NCBI RefSeq assembly: GCF_019090165.1
Contig: NZ_JAHRIB010000135.1
Coordinates: 1-63,668, forward strand
Direction of reading: 5' to 3'
Source of the DNA: Streptomyces sp. BV286
GTDB taxonomy: Bacteria; Actinomycetota; Actinomycetes; Streptomycetales; Streptomycetaceae
DNA length: 63,668 nt
The translations under genes and the position numbers were made by a program. Positions 48,762 to 57,605 of the stretch are shown in pieces (the first letter of the stretch is position 1; each line of letters starts with the position of its first letter). Below the pieces are notes generated by a model, which was not told the origin of the DNA, made no database searches, and was given only the letters and a program-made list of their open reading frames with translations.

Positions 48762-50093
48762 GTGGGTCACCAGATCTCGCGCAGAACCCTGTTCCGCTCC
48801 GCGAGCGGCATCGCAGTCGCCGGCGCGCTCGGCACCTCGCTGAGCGCCTGCAGCGGCGGAACCGGCGCCGGCAGCACCAGCAGCGACCTCACCATGATCT
48901 GGTGGGGCAGCGACGACCGGCACGCGGCCTACAAGAAGGCGCTGGCCACCTTCCAGAAGAAGAACCCGAAGATCAAGATCCGGGAGACCTACTCCGGCTA
49001 CGACGGGTACTTCGACAAGTTCAACACCAACATCGCCGGCGGCAGCGCCCCCGACCTGCTGCAGATGGACACCGCTCTGGTCGCGCAGTACGCCCGCAAG
49101 GGTGTCCTCGCGCCGATCGACTCCTACGTCGGCAAGAGCCTGGACCTGACCGGCTTCTCCAAGACGCTCCTCGCCGCCGGCACGGTCGACGGCAAGCTGT
49201 ACGGCGTCCCGTCCGGCATCGGCGTCAACCAGCTCACCGTCAACCGCAGCGGCCTGGAGAAGCTGGGCCTGAAGCTGCCGGACCGCGAGTGGACCTGGGC
49301 CGACCTCAAGAAGATCTCCACCGACGTCTACAAGAAGAGCGGCGGCAAGATCCACGGCGTCGACGACGGCGGTGGCGGCACCCTCCAGTGCTTCGAGATC
49401 TTCGCCCGTGAGCACGGCGAGACCTTCTTCTCCCCCGACGGCAAGAAGCTCGGCTTCACCGCGGCCACCCTCCAGGAGTGGTGGGAGTACTGGGCCGACA
49501 TGCGCAAGGCCAACGCCTGCCCGCCGCCGGCGATCACCTCCGCCGCGCACAACGACCTCACCAAGAACGCGGTCGTCATCGGCAAGGCGCTGTTCACCTT
49601 CGACTCCGGTGTCTACGGCGCGGGCGGCTCCATCACCGACGCACAGCTGGACTTCCTGCCCACCCCGCAGGGCGACTTCTCCGGCGCGATCGAGGGCAAC
49701 TTCGTCAACGGCGGTGTACTGCTGAGCGCCACCAAGGCCAGCAAGAAGGTCGCCGACTCGGTGAAGATCATGTCGTTCTTCGCCCAGGACGCCACCGCGA
49801 TCAAGGACATGCAGCTGCTGCGCGGCATCCCGCCGACGGACAAGGCCCGCAAGCTGATCGCCTCGGGTCTGACCGAGACGGACAAGCTGAACATGGAGAA
49901 CGCCGACTACATCTCCCAGCGGGTCGGCAAGGCGAGCGACGCCCTGGAGGCCCCCGCGCCCCCGCCGCAGGGCGCCGACCAGATCTGGGACCTGCTGTTC
50001 CAGTCGAACCTCGCCGTGGCCTTCGGCAAGAAGTCGATCAAGGCGCAGCTCGGCGAGTTCTTCGACCAGTCCGCCGGAATCCTGGGCGGCTGA
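48762..50093 (+). CDS. Sugar ABC transporter solute-binding lipoprotein
   Basis: A 443-aa family 1 extracellular binding protein. ISRRTLFRSASG is a twin-arginine signal and LSAC gives lipid-modified Cys30. The mature part starts DLTMIWWGSDDRHAAYKKALATFQKKNP, typical for oligosaccharide-binding proteins, with APDLLQMDTALVAQYARKGVL and VPSGIGVNQLTVNRSGLEKLG. GTG 48762 follows AGGAGG. It captures a carbohydrate outside the membrane for the two permeases downstream. The ATPase is not in the window; Streptomyces usually uses the shared MsiK ATPase. Confidence 0.92.
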   Translation: MGHQISRRTLFRSASGIAVAGALGTSLSACSGGTGAGSTSSDLTMIWWGSDDRHAAYKKALATFQKKNPKIKIRETYSGYDGYFDKFNTNIAGGSAPDLLQMDTALVAQYARKGVLAPIDSYVGKSLDLTGFSKTLLAAGTVDGKLYGVPSGIGVNQLTVNRSGLEKLGLKLPDREWTWADLKKISTDVYKKSGGKIHGVDDGGGGTLQCFEIFAREHGETFFSPDGKKLGFTAATLQEWWEYWADMRKANACPPPAITSAAHNDLTKNAVVIGKALFTFDSGVYGAGGSITDAQLDFLPTPQGDFSGAIEGNFVNGGVLLSATKASKKVADSVKIMSFFAQDATAIKDMQLLRGIPPTDKARKLIASGLTETDKLNMENADYISQRVGKASDALEAPAPPPQGADQIWDLLFQSNLAVAFGKKSIKAQLGEFFDQSAGILGG

Positions 50094-50122
50094 CGCTCCG
50101 CCGAGCCGACGTGCCGCTCGCG

Positions 50123-50152
50123 GCCGCGGACCGGCCGTGACCGGTCCGCGGC
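50123..50152 (+). terminator. Hairpin between binding-protein and permease genes
   Basis: GCCGCGGACCGG/CCGGTCCGCGGC, a perfect 12-bp stem with a 6-nt loop, in the 146-bp gap. Such hairpins commonly stabilise or attenuate so that more binding protein than permease is made. Confidence 0.7.
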
Positions 50153-50239
50153 GGCCCCCCCCCGCGCCCCCTCCCGGGGCGCGGGGAGCGCGCCGAGCGG
50201 CGCCGCACGACAGAAACACCAGGAGAGGGTCAGGGAGAG

Positions 50240-51223
50240 ATGAGTATGACCACCGCGAAGACCGACGAGGTCGTGAAGGAGCAGCCCGCTCCGTCGACCC
50301 CGTCAGACCAGCGGGAGCGTGACCGTATGCGCCGCCGTCTCGCCAGAAGGCGCGGCGGGGGCTGGTGGCCGTACGCCTTCCTGGCCCCGTGGTTCGTCGG
50401 CCTGTTCGGCCTGACGATCTACCCGATGCTCGCCTCGCTGTACCTGTCCTTCACCAACTTCGACCTGCTGACACCCGCGCAGTGGATCGGAGTGGACAAC
50501 TACGACAAGATGTTCACCGACGACCCGGTCTTCTGGGACTCGGTGCACGCCACGCTGCTGTACGTGCTCGTCTCGGTGCCGCTGAAGCTGGCGCTGGCCC
50601 TCGGTGTGGCGATGCTGCTCAACCGCGACCTCAGGGGCATCGGCCTGTACCGGGCCGCCTTCTACCTGCCGTCCCTGCTCGGCGGCGCGGTCGCGATCGC
50701 CATCGTGTGGCGGCAGGTCTTCGGCGGCGACGGCCTGTTCAACGACTTCCTCGCCTGGTTCGGCATCAAGGGCCAGGACTGGATCTCCAGCCCCGACACC
50801 GCCCTCTACACGCTGATCCTGCTGGCGGTCTGGCAGTTCGGCACCCCGATGGTCATCTTCCTCGCCGGCCTCAAGCAGCTGCCGAAGGACGTGTACGAGG
50901 CGGCCGCGATCGACGGTGTCACGCCCGTCACCCGGTTCTTCAAGATCACCCTGCCGCTGCTGACGCCGATCGTCTTCTTCAACGTGGTCCTGCAGATCAT
51001 CGACGCGTTCAAGACGTTCACCCCCGCCTTCGTCATCAGCAACGGCTCCGGCGGACCGCTCAACTCGACCATGCTGTACTCCCTCTACCTGTACAAGAAG
51101 GGCTTCACCGACCTCCAGATGGGATACGCCTCGGCTCTCGCCTGGGTGTTGTTCCTGGTCATCGCAGGCTTCACGGCGGTCAACTTCATCGCCAGCCGCT
51201 ACTGGGTCCACTACGACGACTGA
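50240..51223 (+). CDS. Carbohydrate ABC transporter permease (MalF-like)
   Basis: A 327-aa permease with six membrane segments (first: PYAFLAPWFVGLFGLTIYPML). The EAA loop that contacts the ATPase is YEAAAIDGVTPVTRFFKITLP. The N-terminal 35 residues are charged and cytoplasmic. It forms a heterodimer with the next gene product. GGGAGAG precedes the ATG. Confidence 0.93.
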   Translation: MSMTTAKTDEVVKEQPAPSTPSDQRERDRMRRRLARRRGGGWWPYAFLAPWFVGLFGLTIYPMLASLYLSFTNFDLLTPAQWIGVDNYDKMFTDDPVFWDSVHATLLYVLVSVPLKLALALGVAMLLNRDLRGIGLYRAAFYLPSLLGGAVAIAIVWRQVFGGDGLFNDFLAWFGIKGQDWISSPDTALYTLILLAVWQFGTPMVIFLAGLKQLPKDVYEAAAIDGVTPVTRFFKITLPLLTPIVFFNVVLQIIDAFKTFTPAFVISNGSGGPLNSTMLYSLYLYKKGFTDLQMGYASALAWVLFLVIAGFTAVNFIASRYWVHYDD

Positions 51224-51241
51224 GCGAGGAGTCCTTCACCC

Positions 51242-52123
51242 ATGTCCGCCATCACCACGGCCTCGAAGTCGCCGCTGCAGAAGCTGCGCTCCGCCACCGG
51301 TTCACGCCGCATCTTCATCCACACCGTGCTCATCGGCGTGGCGATCGTCATGCTCTATCCGCTGCTGTGGATGCTGAGCAGCTCCCTCAAGCCCGACACC
51401 GAGATCTTCACCCAGCCCGGGCTCATCCCGAGCTCGCTGCGCCCGGAGAACTACTCCGAGGGCTGGAGCGGTTCCGGCAACTCCTTCTCCCTCTACATCA
51501 CCAACTCGCTGATCGTCACGATCGGCGCGGTGATCGGCAACGTGATCTCCTGCTCGCTGGCCGCCTACGCCTTCGCGCGCTTCGAGTTCCGCGGGAAGAA
51601 GATCTGGTTCGGCCTGATGCTCGGCACGCTGATGCTGCCGACGCAGGCCGTCCTGATCCCGCAGTACACGATCTTCTACAACCTGACGTGGATCAACACG
51701 TTCCTGCCGCTGATCGTGCCGAAGTTCCTCGCGGTGGACGCCTTCTTCATCTTCCTGATGGTCCAGTTCATCCGCTCGATCCCGCGTGAGCTGGACCAGG
51801 CGGCGATGATGGACGGCGCCAACCCCTTCCAGATCTACTGGAAGATCATCCTGCCGCTGATGAAGCCGGCGCTCATCACCACCACGATCTTCACCTTCAT
51901 CTGGACGTACGACGACTTCCTGCACCAGCTCGTCTACCTCCAGCAGAACGACAAGTTCACCGTCCCGCTGGGCCTCACCCTGTTCCTGGACCAGACGAGC
52001 GGCTCGTCGTACGGCGCGATGTTCGCCATGTCGACGCTCGCCCTGCTGCCCACGCTCATCTGCTTCCTCATCTTCCAGAAAAGACTGGTGGAAGGCCTGG
52101 CCACCTCGGGCATGAAGGGCTGA
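51242..52123 (+). CDS. Carbohydrate ABC transporter permease (MalG-like)
   Basis: A 293-aa permease with six membrane segments, starting after a short cytoplasmic end (FIHTVLIGVAIVMLYPLLWML). The EAA loop reads LDQAAMMDGANPFQIYWKIIL. It follows the first permease by 18 nt and completes the membrane channel. Confidence 0.93.
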   Translation: MSAITTASKSPLQKLRSATGSRRIFIHTVLIGVAIVMLYPLLWMLSSSLKPDTEIFTQPGLIPSSLRPENYSEGWSGSGNSFSLYITNSLIVTIGAVIGNVISCSLAAYAFARFEFRGKKIWFGLMLGTLMLPTQAVLIPQYTIFYNLTWINTFLPLIVPKFLAVDAFFIFLMVQFIRSIPRELDQAAMMDGANPFQIYWKIILPLMKPALITTTIFTFIWTYDDFLHQLVYLQQNDKFTVPLGLTLFLDQTSGSSYGAMFAMSTLALLPTLICFLIFQKRLVEGLATSGMKG

Positions 52124-52127
52124 GTCC

Positions 52128-53969
52128 GTGCATCTCCTCCATCAGCGCGGGCCGTTGCACGACCTGCCGGACGATCCCGCCGCGTACGACGCCGTCCTGG
52201 CGGGCGTCACCGAGACGGCCCTGGCCCGGATGACTCCCGAGGGCAGCCTCGAGAACCCGGCGGCCGGCGACGACATCGGCGACACCTCGCTCGGCATCAC
52301 GTCCCTGCTCGCACTCGCCTGGCACCGCACCAAGGACCCGCGCCTGCCGGAGGCGGTGCGGCGAAGCCTCGCCTTCCACCTGCGCTCGCGGGTCTACACC
52401 GAGGACAACCCCGGCTATCCGAACCTGACGGCGCGCGACACCGGCCTGCCGTACGCCCGCTACGTACTGGAGGCGGGCGCGCATCCCATCGGCGACTGGC
52501 CGAGCACGGTGTGGGCGCTCCTCCAGGCGGTCAACGTCCTCGACGCGGCGGACGGCCTCGTCGAGGAGGAGCAGTACCGCGAACTCCTGCGCGTGGCCGG
52601 CGGATACTGGCGCTGGCTGACCGAGGCCACGGTCTTCAACCCGCAGGACGCCGCGAACCAGGCCATCGGCTGCGTGGTCGGCGGCCTGATGCTCGCCCGG
52701 CACCTCCCCTCCGAGGAGGGCGGGCCGGTGCGGCAGCGGGCCCTGCGCCTGTACGCCGACGAGATCCGCGCCCGCCGGGTACGGGACCGGGGCGCCCCGC
52801 TGCCGCCGGAGCACGGCGGCGCGTACGACAACAACTACGGGCCCATCTCCCTGTCGTTCCTCGCCCAGGCCCACCGGGTCAGCGGCGAGGAGGTCTTCGC
52901 CGAGGACGGTGAGACGCTGGCCCGCTACATCGACGCGCGCGTCTGCGGGAGTGGCTTCGACATCGGCGGGCCCCGCTACAGCGAGCAGCACTCCGCCTTC
53001 GAATCCGTCCTGGGACTTCGGTACTTCGGTCACCGGATCGGCGCCGACATCGGCCGCTACGCCGGGGACGCGCGGTGGGCCCGGCACGCGGTCGGGGCCG
53101 ACGGAGGCGTGGACGGGCACTTCGCGTTCATGCTCGTCTGGCAGATCCAGGACACCACCGGCTGGCACCGCACCCAGAGCGCGGCGCCCGCCCGCCACCA
53201 ACTGCGCTCCGGCACGGTCACGGTGTCGTTCGACGACCGGATGACTCCTGCCGTGATCGAGGCGGGCGGCACGGTGCTCATCGCGGCCGCCGTCAACCGG
53301 CAGCACGGCTTCGGCCCTGTGACGGACGGCTTCCTGCTGTGCCGCCCGATGGGCGCGGTGCGGGTCGCGGACCAGCGCGCCGGCGGGCTCGCGGCCAAGC
53401 TCGTGACCAAGCCTGTCGTCGGCCGGGACCACGTGCTGCGCCAGGTGCGGTCCCTGTACGTCACGGACGGCACGCGGCTGTGGACGACGGTGGTCGTCGA
53501 ACGGCTGGACGGGGAGCGGTACCTGCTCGCCGGGATGCCGTACGTCACCGCGGACGGTGACCGGCTCCGCCGGGTGGGCGACTTCCCGCTCGTTGCGGCC
53601 GCCGGTGGGCTGCGCCTGACGCACCCCCCGCAGGACGAGCCGGACTCCTTCGACGCGCGGAGCGAACTCACCCAGCAGCAGGCCGCGTTCGCGCTCGCCG
53701 CCGACCCGCGCGGGTACGGCGACCCGGACGCCGGCTGGCGTCACGTACGGACGACGAGCGCCCTGGAGGCCGGACCCGCGCCGGACGCGCCGGAGGGGCT
53801 CGACGTCTTCGCCGTGCGCTACGGACCGGCGGACTCCGGACGGCTCGACCTGGTCTGCGAGCGGACCGAGGAGGGACTGGTCGTACGCACGGAGTCCTTC
53901 ACCGCGGTGCTCGGCGAGGCCGACGAACACGGCGAACCGCGGCTCACGTTGACCACCGCGAGGACCTGA
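52128..53969 (+). CDS. Unassigned 613-aa protein of a carbohydrate-uptake operon
   Basis: The product is not recognised with confidence. The first about 330 residues are rich in alpha-helix with repeated aromatic/acidic patterns (TVWALLQAVNVLDAADGL, GGAYDNNYGPISLSFLAQAH, GPRYSEQHSAFESVLGLRYFG) that look like an (alpha/alpha)-barrel, and the rest is predicted beta-sandwich (HQLRSGTVTVSFDDRM, YLLAGMPYVTADGDRL). That two-domain layout is shared by several polysaccharide lyases and by heparinase-like enzymes. No signal peptide, so it would act on imported oligosaccharides. GTG 52128 starts 4 nt after the permease stop, so it belongs to the operon. Confidence 0.7.
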   Translation: MHLLHQRGPLHDLPDDPAAYDAVLAGVTETALARMTPEGSLENPAAGDDIGDTSLGITSLLALAWHRTKDPRLPEAVRRSLAFHLRSRVYTEDNPGYPNLTARDTGLPYARYVLEAGAHPIGDWPSTVWALLQAVNVLDAADGLVEEEQYRELLRVAGGYWRWLTEATVFNPQDAANQAIGCVVGGLMLARHLPSEEGGPVRQRALRLYADEIRARRVRDRGAPLPPEHGGAYDNNYGPISLSFLAQAHRVSGEEVFAEDGETLARYIDARVCGSGFDIGGPRYSEQHSAFESVLGLRYFGHRIGADIGRYAGDARWARHAVGADGGVDGHFAFMLVWQIQDTTGWHRTQSAAPARHQLRSGTVTVSFDDRMTPAVIEAGGTVLIAAAVNRQHGFGPVTDGFLLCRPMGAVRVADQRAGGLAAKLVTKPVVGRDHVLRQVRSLYVTDGTRLWTTVVVERLDGERYLLAGMPYVTADGDRLRRVGDFPLVAAAGGLRLTHPPQDEPDSFDARSELTQQQAAFALAADPRGYGDPDAGWRHVRTTSALEAGPAPDAPEGLDVFAVRYGPADSGRLDLVCERTEEGLVVRTESFTAVLGEADEHGEPRLTLTTART

Positions 53970-54014
53970 CCTCCTGACTCCCGCGGGGACCTGACCTCCT
54001 CGGCGGATGTGCCC

Positions 54015-54047
54015 GAGCCCCCGGACGGCTTTCGCCGCCGGGGGCTC
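54015..54047. terminator. Strong bidirectional hairpin between convergent genes
   Basis: GAGCCCCCGG (54015-54024) pairs with CCGGGGGCTC (54038-54047), and an inner CGGC/GCCG stem closes a TTTC loop. Confidence 0.85.
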
Positions 54048-54077
54048 AGGCATGTCCCGTGGTCCTGTACGAGGCGG

Positions 54078-55430
54078 CTACAACGACACCGTCTCGCGGC
54101 CCGGTGACCCCTGCGGCACGCGCTCGCCGAGGTGCTCCGTCGGCACCTTGTGCGTCTCGCGTGCGGTGAGCGCGGCGATCACCGGCGGGACGCACAGCGC
54201 GGCCGTGAACAGGGCCACGGCCCCCCAGTCGTCCCCGTCGGGACCCGCGATCTGCGCGGCGAAGGTCACCGCGAACCCGGCGACCGCGAAGCCGATCTGC
54301 GTACCGATGGCCATGCCCGACAGGCGGACCCGGGTCGAGAACATCTCGCCGTAGAAGGACGGCCAGACCCCGTTCGCGGCGCTGTAGACGACACCGAAGG
54401 TGATGATGCCGAGGACCAGGACCAGCGGGTACGAGCCCGTGGAGATCGCCCACAGATAGGCGACCATCAGTACGCCACTGCCCGCGGCGCCGATCAGGAA
54501 GACGGGGCGGCGGCCGATGCGGTCGGACAGGGTGGCCCACAGCGGGATCGCCCCGAGGGCGACGAGGTTGGCGAGCGCGCCCACCCACAGCATCGACGTA
54601 CGGTCCATGCCGACCGAGTCGCTGGTCGCGTACGACAGCGCCCACACCGTGAAGATCGTGCTGACCGAGGCGACGAGGGCGGCCGCGACCACTCGCAGGA
54701 CGTCCGCCCAGTGGTCCTTCAGCAGCACGGCGAGGGGCATCTTCGCGACGCCCTCGGTGGCGGCCTGCTGGGTGAAGGTCGGGGTCTCCTCCAGGGTGCG
54801 GCGGATGACATAGCCGGCGACGGCGACCGCGATGCTCATCCAGAACGGGACCCGCCAGCCCCAGGAGAGCAGTTGGTCCTCGGGCAGCGCGGCGACCGGG
54901 ATGAACACGAGCGTGGCGAGGAGCTGCCCGCCCTGGGTGCCGCTGAGCGTGAAGCTGGTGAAGAAGCCGCGTCGCCCGGGTGGCGCGTGTTCCAGTGACA
55001 TCGAGTTCGCGCTGGCCTGCTCACCGGCGGCCGAGATGCCCTGCAGGACCCGGCAGATCACCAGCAGCACCGGGGCCAGCGTGCCGACCTGGTCACGGGT
55101 CGGCAGACAGCCGATGAGGAACGTCGACACGCCCATCAGGATCAGCGTGAAGACCATGATCTTCTTGCGGCCGACGCGGTCGCCGAAGTGCCCGAGGAAG
55201 AGCGCGCCGACCGGGCGGGCCGCGTACGCGACCCCGAACGTGGCCAGCGACAGGAGCGTCGCGGTGGCCGGGTCCGACTCGTCGAAGAAGACCTCCGGGA
55301 AGATCAGCGCGGCCGCGCTGCCGTAGATGAAGAAGTCGTAGTACTCCAGCGCGCTGCCGATCCAGGCGGCCGTCGCGGCTTTCTTCGGCTGACCGGGCGG
55401 CGCGTCGAGGGGCGCTGCGGGGACGGACAC
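54078..55430 (-). CDS. MHS-family MFS transporter, probable shikimate/aromatic acid:H+ symporter
   Basis: A 450-aa metabolite:H+ symporter (MHS) with 12 membrane segments. WIGSALEYYDFFIYGSAAALIFP at the start, ARPVGALFLGHFGDRVGRKKIMV (loop 2-3 signature) and LQGISAAGEQASANSMSLEHAP are diagnostic. ShiA (shikimate) and citrate/ketoglutarate carriers belong here. GTG 55430 has AAGGAG 9 nt upstream. Location beside a shikimate dehydrogenase and a dehydroshikimate dehydratase points to uptake of shikimate, quinate or protocatechuate-type acids. Confidence 0.87.
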   Translation of the reverse strand: MSVPAAPLDAPPGQPKKAATAAWIGSALEYYDFFIYGSAAALIFPEVFFDESDPATATLLSLATFGVAYAARPVGALFLGHFGDRVGRKKIMVFTLILMGVSTFLIGCLPTRDQVGTLAPVLLVICRVLQGISAAGEQASANSMSLEHAPPGRRGFFTSFTLSGTQGGQLLATLVFIPVAALPEDQLLSWGWRVPFWMSIAVAVAGYVIRRTLEETPTFTQQAATEGVAKMPLAVLLKDHWADVLRVVAAALVASVSTIFTVWALSYATSDSVGMDRTSMLWVGALANLVALGAIPLWATLSDRIGRRPVFLIGAAGSGVLMVAYLWAISTGSYPLVLVLGIITFGVVYSAANGVWPSFYGEMFSTRVRLSGMAIGTQIGFAVAGFAVTFAAQIAGPDGDDWGAVALFTAALCVPPVIAALTARETHKVPTEHLGERVPQGSPGRETVSL

Positions 55431-55522
55431 GGCGTGCTCCTTCGGGGGAACTCCGACGCAGGCGGAGTGAGCGGAGGGGAGAGGTGCCGGATCCCTGGGG
55501 TGTGGGACGGCCGCACCGGGGG

Positions 55523-55550
55523 CTACCCGGTTAATTAACCCACTGGGTAG
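55523..55550. promoter_or_regulatory. Palindromic operator upstream of the MHS transporter
   Basis: CTACCC (55523-55528) and GGGTAG (55545-55550) flank the perfect 12-bp palindrome GGTTAATTAACC (55529-55540). AT-rich against the background and about 95 bp before the transporter start; likely bound by a TetR-type or similar repressor. Confidence 0.55.
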
Positions 55551-55652
55551 TTAGTAGTGGCTGGCTACGGATGTTGCGCTCACGTTTCCCGGGTGTCAAG
55601 AGGTCCGGTCGAAGGATCTTGCGTGGAGGCGTGCCGGTGTCCGGGCTCCGTC

Positions 55653-56318
55653 TCAGCGCGTCGCGCGGTCCGCCGTCAGGTAGGCGATGACCATGTCGCC
55701 CAGCATGCTCCGGTAGTGCTCGCGCTGCGCCGGGTCGACCAGGTCGCGGCCGAACAGGGCCCCGAAGGTGTGCCGGTTGGCGACCCGGAAGAAGCAGAAC
55801 GAGCTGATCATCGCGTGCAGGTCCACGGCGTCGACGTCAGCCGTGAACAGGCCCGACTCCCGCCCCGACTCCAGGATGCGGCGGATCACGTCCAGGGCGG
55901 GCGAGCCGATCCTGCCCAGCTCCTCCGAGGCGGCGATGTGCTCGGCCCCGTGGATGTTCTCGATGCTGACCAGGCGGATGAAGTCCGGGTGCGCCTCATG
56001 GTGGTCGAAGGTCAGCTCGGCCAGCCGCCGGATGGCCGCGACCGGGTCCAGGTGCTCGACGTCGAGCCCCTGCTCGGCCTCACGGATGACGCCGTACGCC
56101 CGCTCCAGTACGGCGGTGAACAGCCGTTCCTTGCCGCCGAAGTAGTAGTAGATCATCCGCTTCGTGGTCCGGGTGCGGGCGGCGATCTCGTCGACCCGGG
56201 CTCCGTCGTAGCCGGCCCGGGCGAACTCCTGGGTGGCGACGTCGAGGATCTCGGCCTTCGTGCGGGCGGCGTCACGGATGCGTCCGTTCGGCCGTGCCGG
56301 TTCTTCGACGCTGGTCAT
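55653..56318 (-). CDS. TetR-family regulator of the quinate/shikimate locus
   Basis: A 221-aa TetR protein. The helix-turn-helix region is KAEILDVATQEFARAGYDGARVDEIAARTRTTKRMIYYYFGGKERLFTAVL; the C-terminal ligand domain includes FIRLVSIENIHGAEHI, seen in regulators of aromatic-acid catabolism. ATG 56318 with GAAGGA upstream is chosen, although the frame is open further. It is divergent from the shikimate dehydrogenase gene, with an inverted repeat between them, and probably represses both sides until an aromatic precursor binds. Confidence 0.9.
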   Translation of the reverse strand: MTSVEEPARPNGRIRDAARTKAEILDVATQEFARAGYDGARVDEIAARTRTTKRMIYYYFGGKERLFTAVLERAYGVIREAEQGLDVEHLDPVAAIRRLAELTFDHHEAHPDFIRLVSIENIHGAEHIAASEELGRIGSPALDVIRRILESGRESGLFTADVDAVDLHAMISSFCFFRVANRHTFGALFGRDLVDPAQREHYRSMLGDMVIAYLTADRATR

Positions 56319-56425
56319 CGGGTTCCTTCGGGCGAGGGGCCAGTGCCGCGATTCTAGAAGCAGGCTCCCCCGTGCGGCCGCGGGTGTCCGGCGGGCCTTC
56401 CCGTCGTCCCGGGATGCTGGTATAG

Positions 56426-56449
56426 CTAACGTACTAGTTCGTACATTAG
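56426..56449. promoter_or_regulatory. Inverted repeat CTAAcGTAC-N6-GTACaTTAG, probable TetR operator
   Basis: The two 9-bp arms (56426-56434, 56441-56449) match at 8 of 9 positions. The element lies between the divergent TetR and shikimate dehydrogenase genes, just before the latter's GGAGG. Confidence 0.65.
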
Positions 56450-56471
56450 TGAGCCGCTCTGGAGGTCCGCC

Positions 56472-57374
56472 GTGGTCGCCGTGGTCAAGGACTCGTATCT
56501 CGTCGGGCTGATCGGCGCGGGCATCGGCCCGTCCCTCAGCCCGGCACTGCACGAGCGGGAGGCCGACCGGCAGGGCCTGCGCTACGTGTACCGGCGCATC
56601 GACATCGACACGCTCGGCGTCCCGCCCGAGGCGGTGGGAGACCTGGTGCGCGCCGCGCGCGACCTGGGCTTCGACGGGCTGAACATCACCCACCCCTGCA
56701 AACAACACGTCATCGGACACCTGGACGCGCTCGCCCCACAGGCCGAGGCGCTCGGCGCGGTGAACACCGTCCTCTTCGAGGACGGCCGCGCGACCGGGCA
56801 CAACACGGACGTCACCGGGTTCGCGGCGTCCTTCGCCCGCGGACTGCCCGACGCTCCGCTGGAGCGGGTGGTGCAGTGGGGCGCCGGGGGAGCGGGCGCG
56901 GCCGTCGCGCACGCCGTGCTCACGCTCGGGGCGGGGCACATCACCGTCGTGGACGCGGTCCCGGACCGTGCGGCCACGCTCGCGGCCGGGCTGAACCGCC
57001 ACTTCGGCGCGGGCCGCGCGACCGCCGCCACGCCGGACCGGCCGGCCGCGCTGCTCGACGGCGCGGACGGTGTCGTGCAGGCCACGCCCGTGGGGATGGC
57101 CGCCCACCCCGGACTGCCGTTCGCCGCCGGGCTGCTGCATCCCGGGCTGTGGGTCGCCGAGGTCGTCTACCGGCCCCTGGAGACCGAACTGCTGCGGGCC
57201 GCCCGGGCGGTGGGGTGCGCGACGCTCGACGGCGGGGGGATGGCCGTCTTCCAGGCCGCGGACGCGTTTCGGCTCTTCACGGGGAGGGAGCCGGACGGTG
57301 TGCGGATGCTGGCGGACATCGCCGAACTTACGGAGGTGGCCGGTGCGGCCGGTGCGGCCGGTGCCCGGAGCTGA
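56472..57374 (+). CDS. aroE: Quinate/shikimate dehydrogenase
   Basis: A 300-aa shikimate dehydrogenase-family protein. LIGAGIGPSLSPALHEREADRQG contains the substrate SxS motif, NITHPCKQHVIGHLD the catalytic Lys (with H-P-C in place of the usual N-x-P-x-K-pattern), GHNTDVTGF the substrate Asp and VVQWGAGGAGAAVAHAVL the cofactor turn. GTG 56472 follows GGAGG. In this operon it probably oxidises quinate or shikimate to dehydroquinate or dehydroshikimate, i.e. the catabolic direction, and is not the only AroE in the cell. Confidence 0.88.
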   Translation: MVAVVKDSYLVGLIGAGIGPSLSPALHEREADRQGLRYVYRRIDIDTLGVPPEAVGDLVRAARDLGFDGLNITHPCKQHVIGHLDALAPQAEALGAVNTVLFEDGRATGHNTDVTGFAASFARGLPDAPLERVVQWGAGGAGAAVAHAVLTLGAGHITVVDAVPDRAATLAAGLNRHFGAGRATAATPDRPAALLDGADGVVQATPVGMAAHPGLPFAAGLLHPGLWVAEVVYRPLETELLRAARAVGCATLDGGGMAVFQAADAFRLFTGREPDGVRMLADIAELTEVAGAAGAAGARS

Positions 57375-57430
57375 GGGCGCCTCGGGGGTGGGGTGGCCTG
57401 TGTCGCCGGGCGGGTGCGGGTGCTTCGTGG

Positions 57431-57528
57431 CCGGTCGCGCAGTTCCCCGCGCCCCTTGGTGGGCCGGGGTTCCGCGGGGCGGCCTTGGTGGGCCGGGGGC
57501 CACGCGGGGCGGCCTTGGTGGGTCGGGG
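57431..57528 (+). repeat. Streptomyces intergenic repeat plus three ~30-bp tandem units
   Basis: CCGGTCGCGCAGTTCCCCGC followed by GCCCCTT (57431-57457) is a sequence I recall as common between Streptomyces genes. It runs into CCTTGGTGGGCCGGGG at 57454, 57483 and (one change) 57513, i.e. three units spaced 29-30 bp apart. Confidence 0.65.
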
Positions 57529-57605
57529 TTGCCGTGGGTTGTGAGGTGGGGGGCCTGAAGGGGGGTCCGTTTCTTGTCGTGCAGTGGAAGTGAAGGAGCA
57601 GCAAC

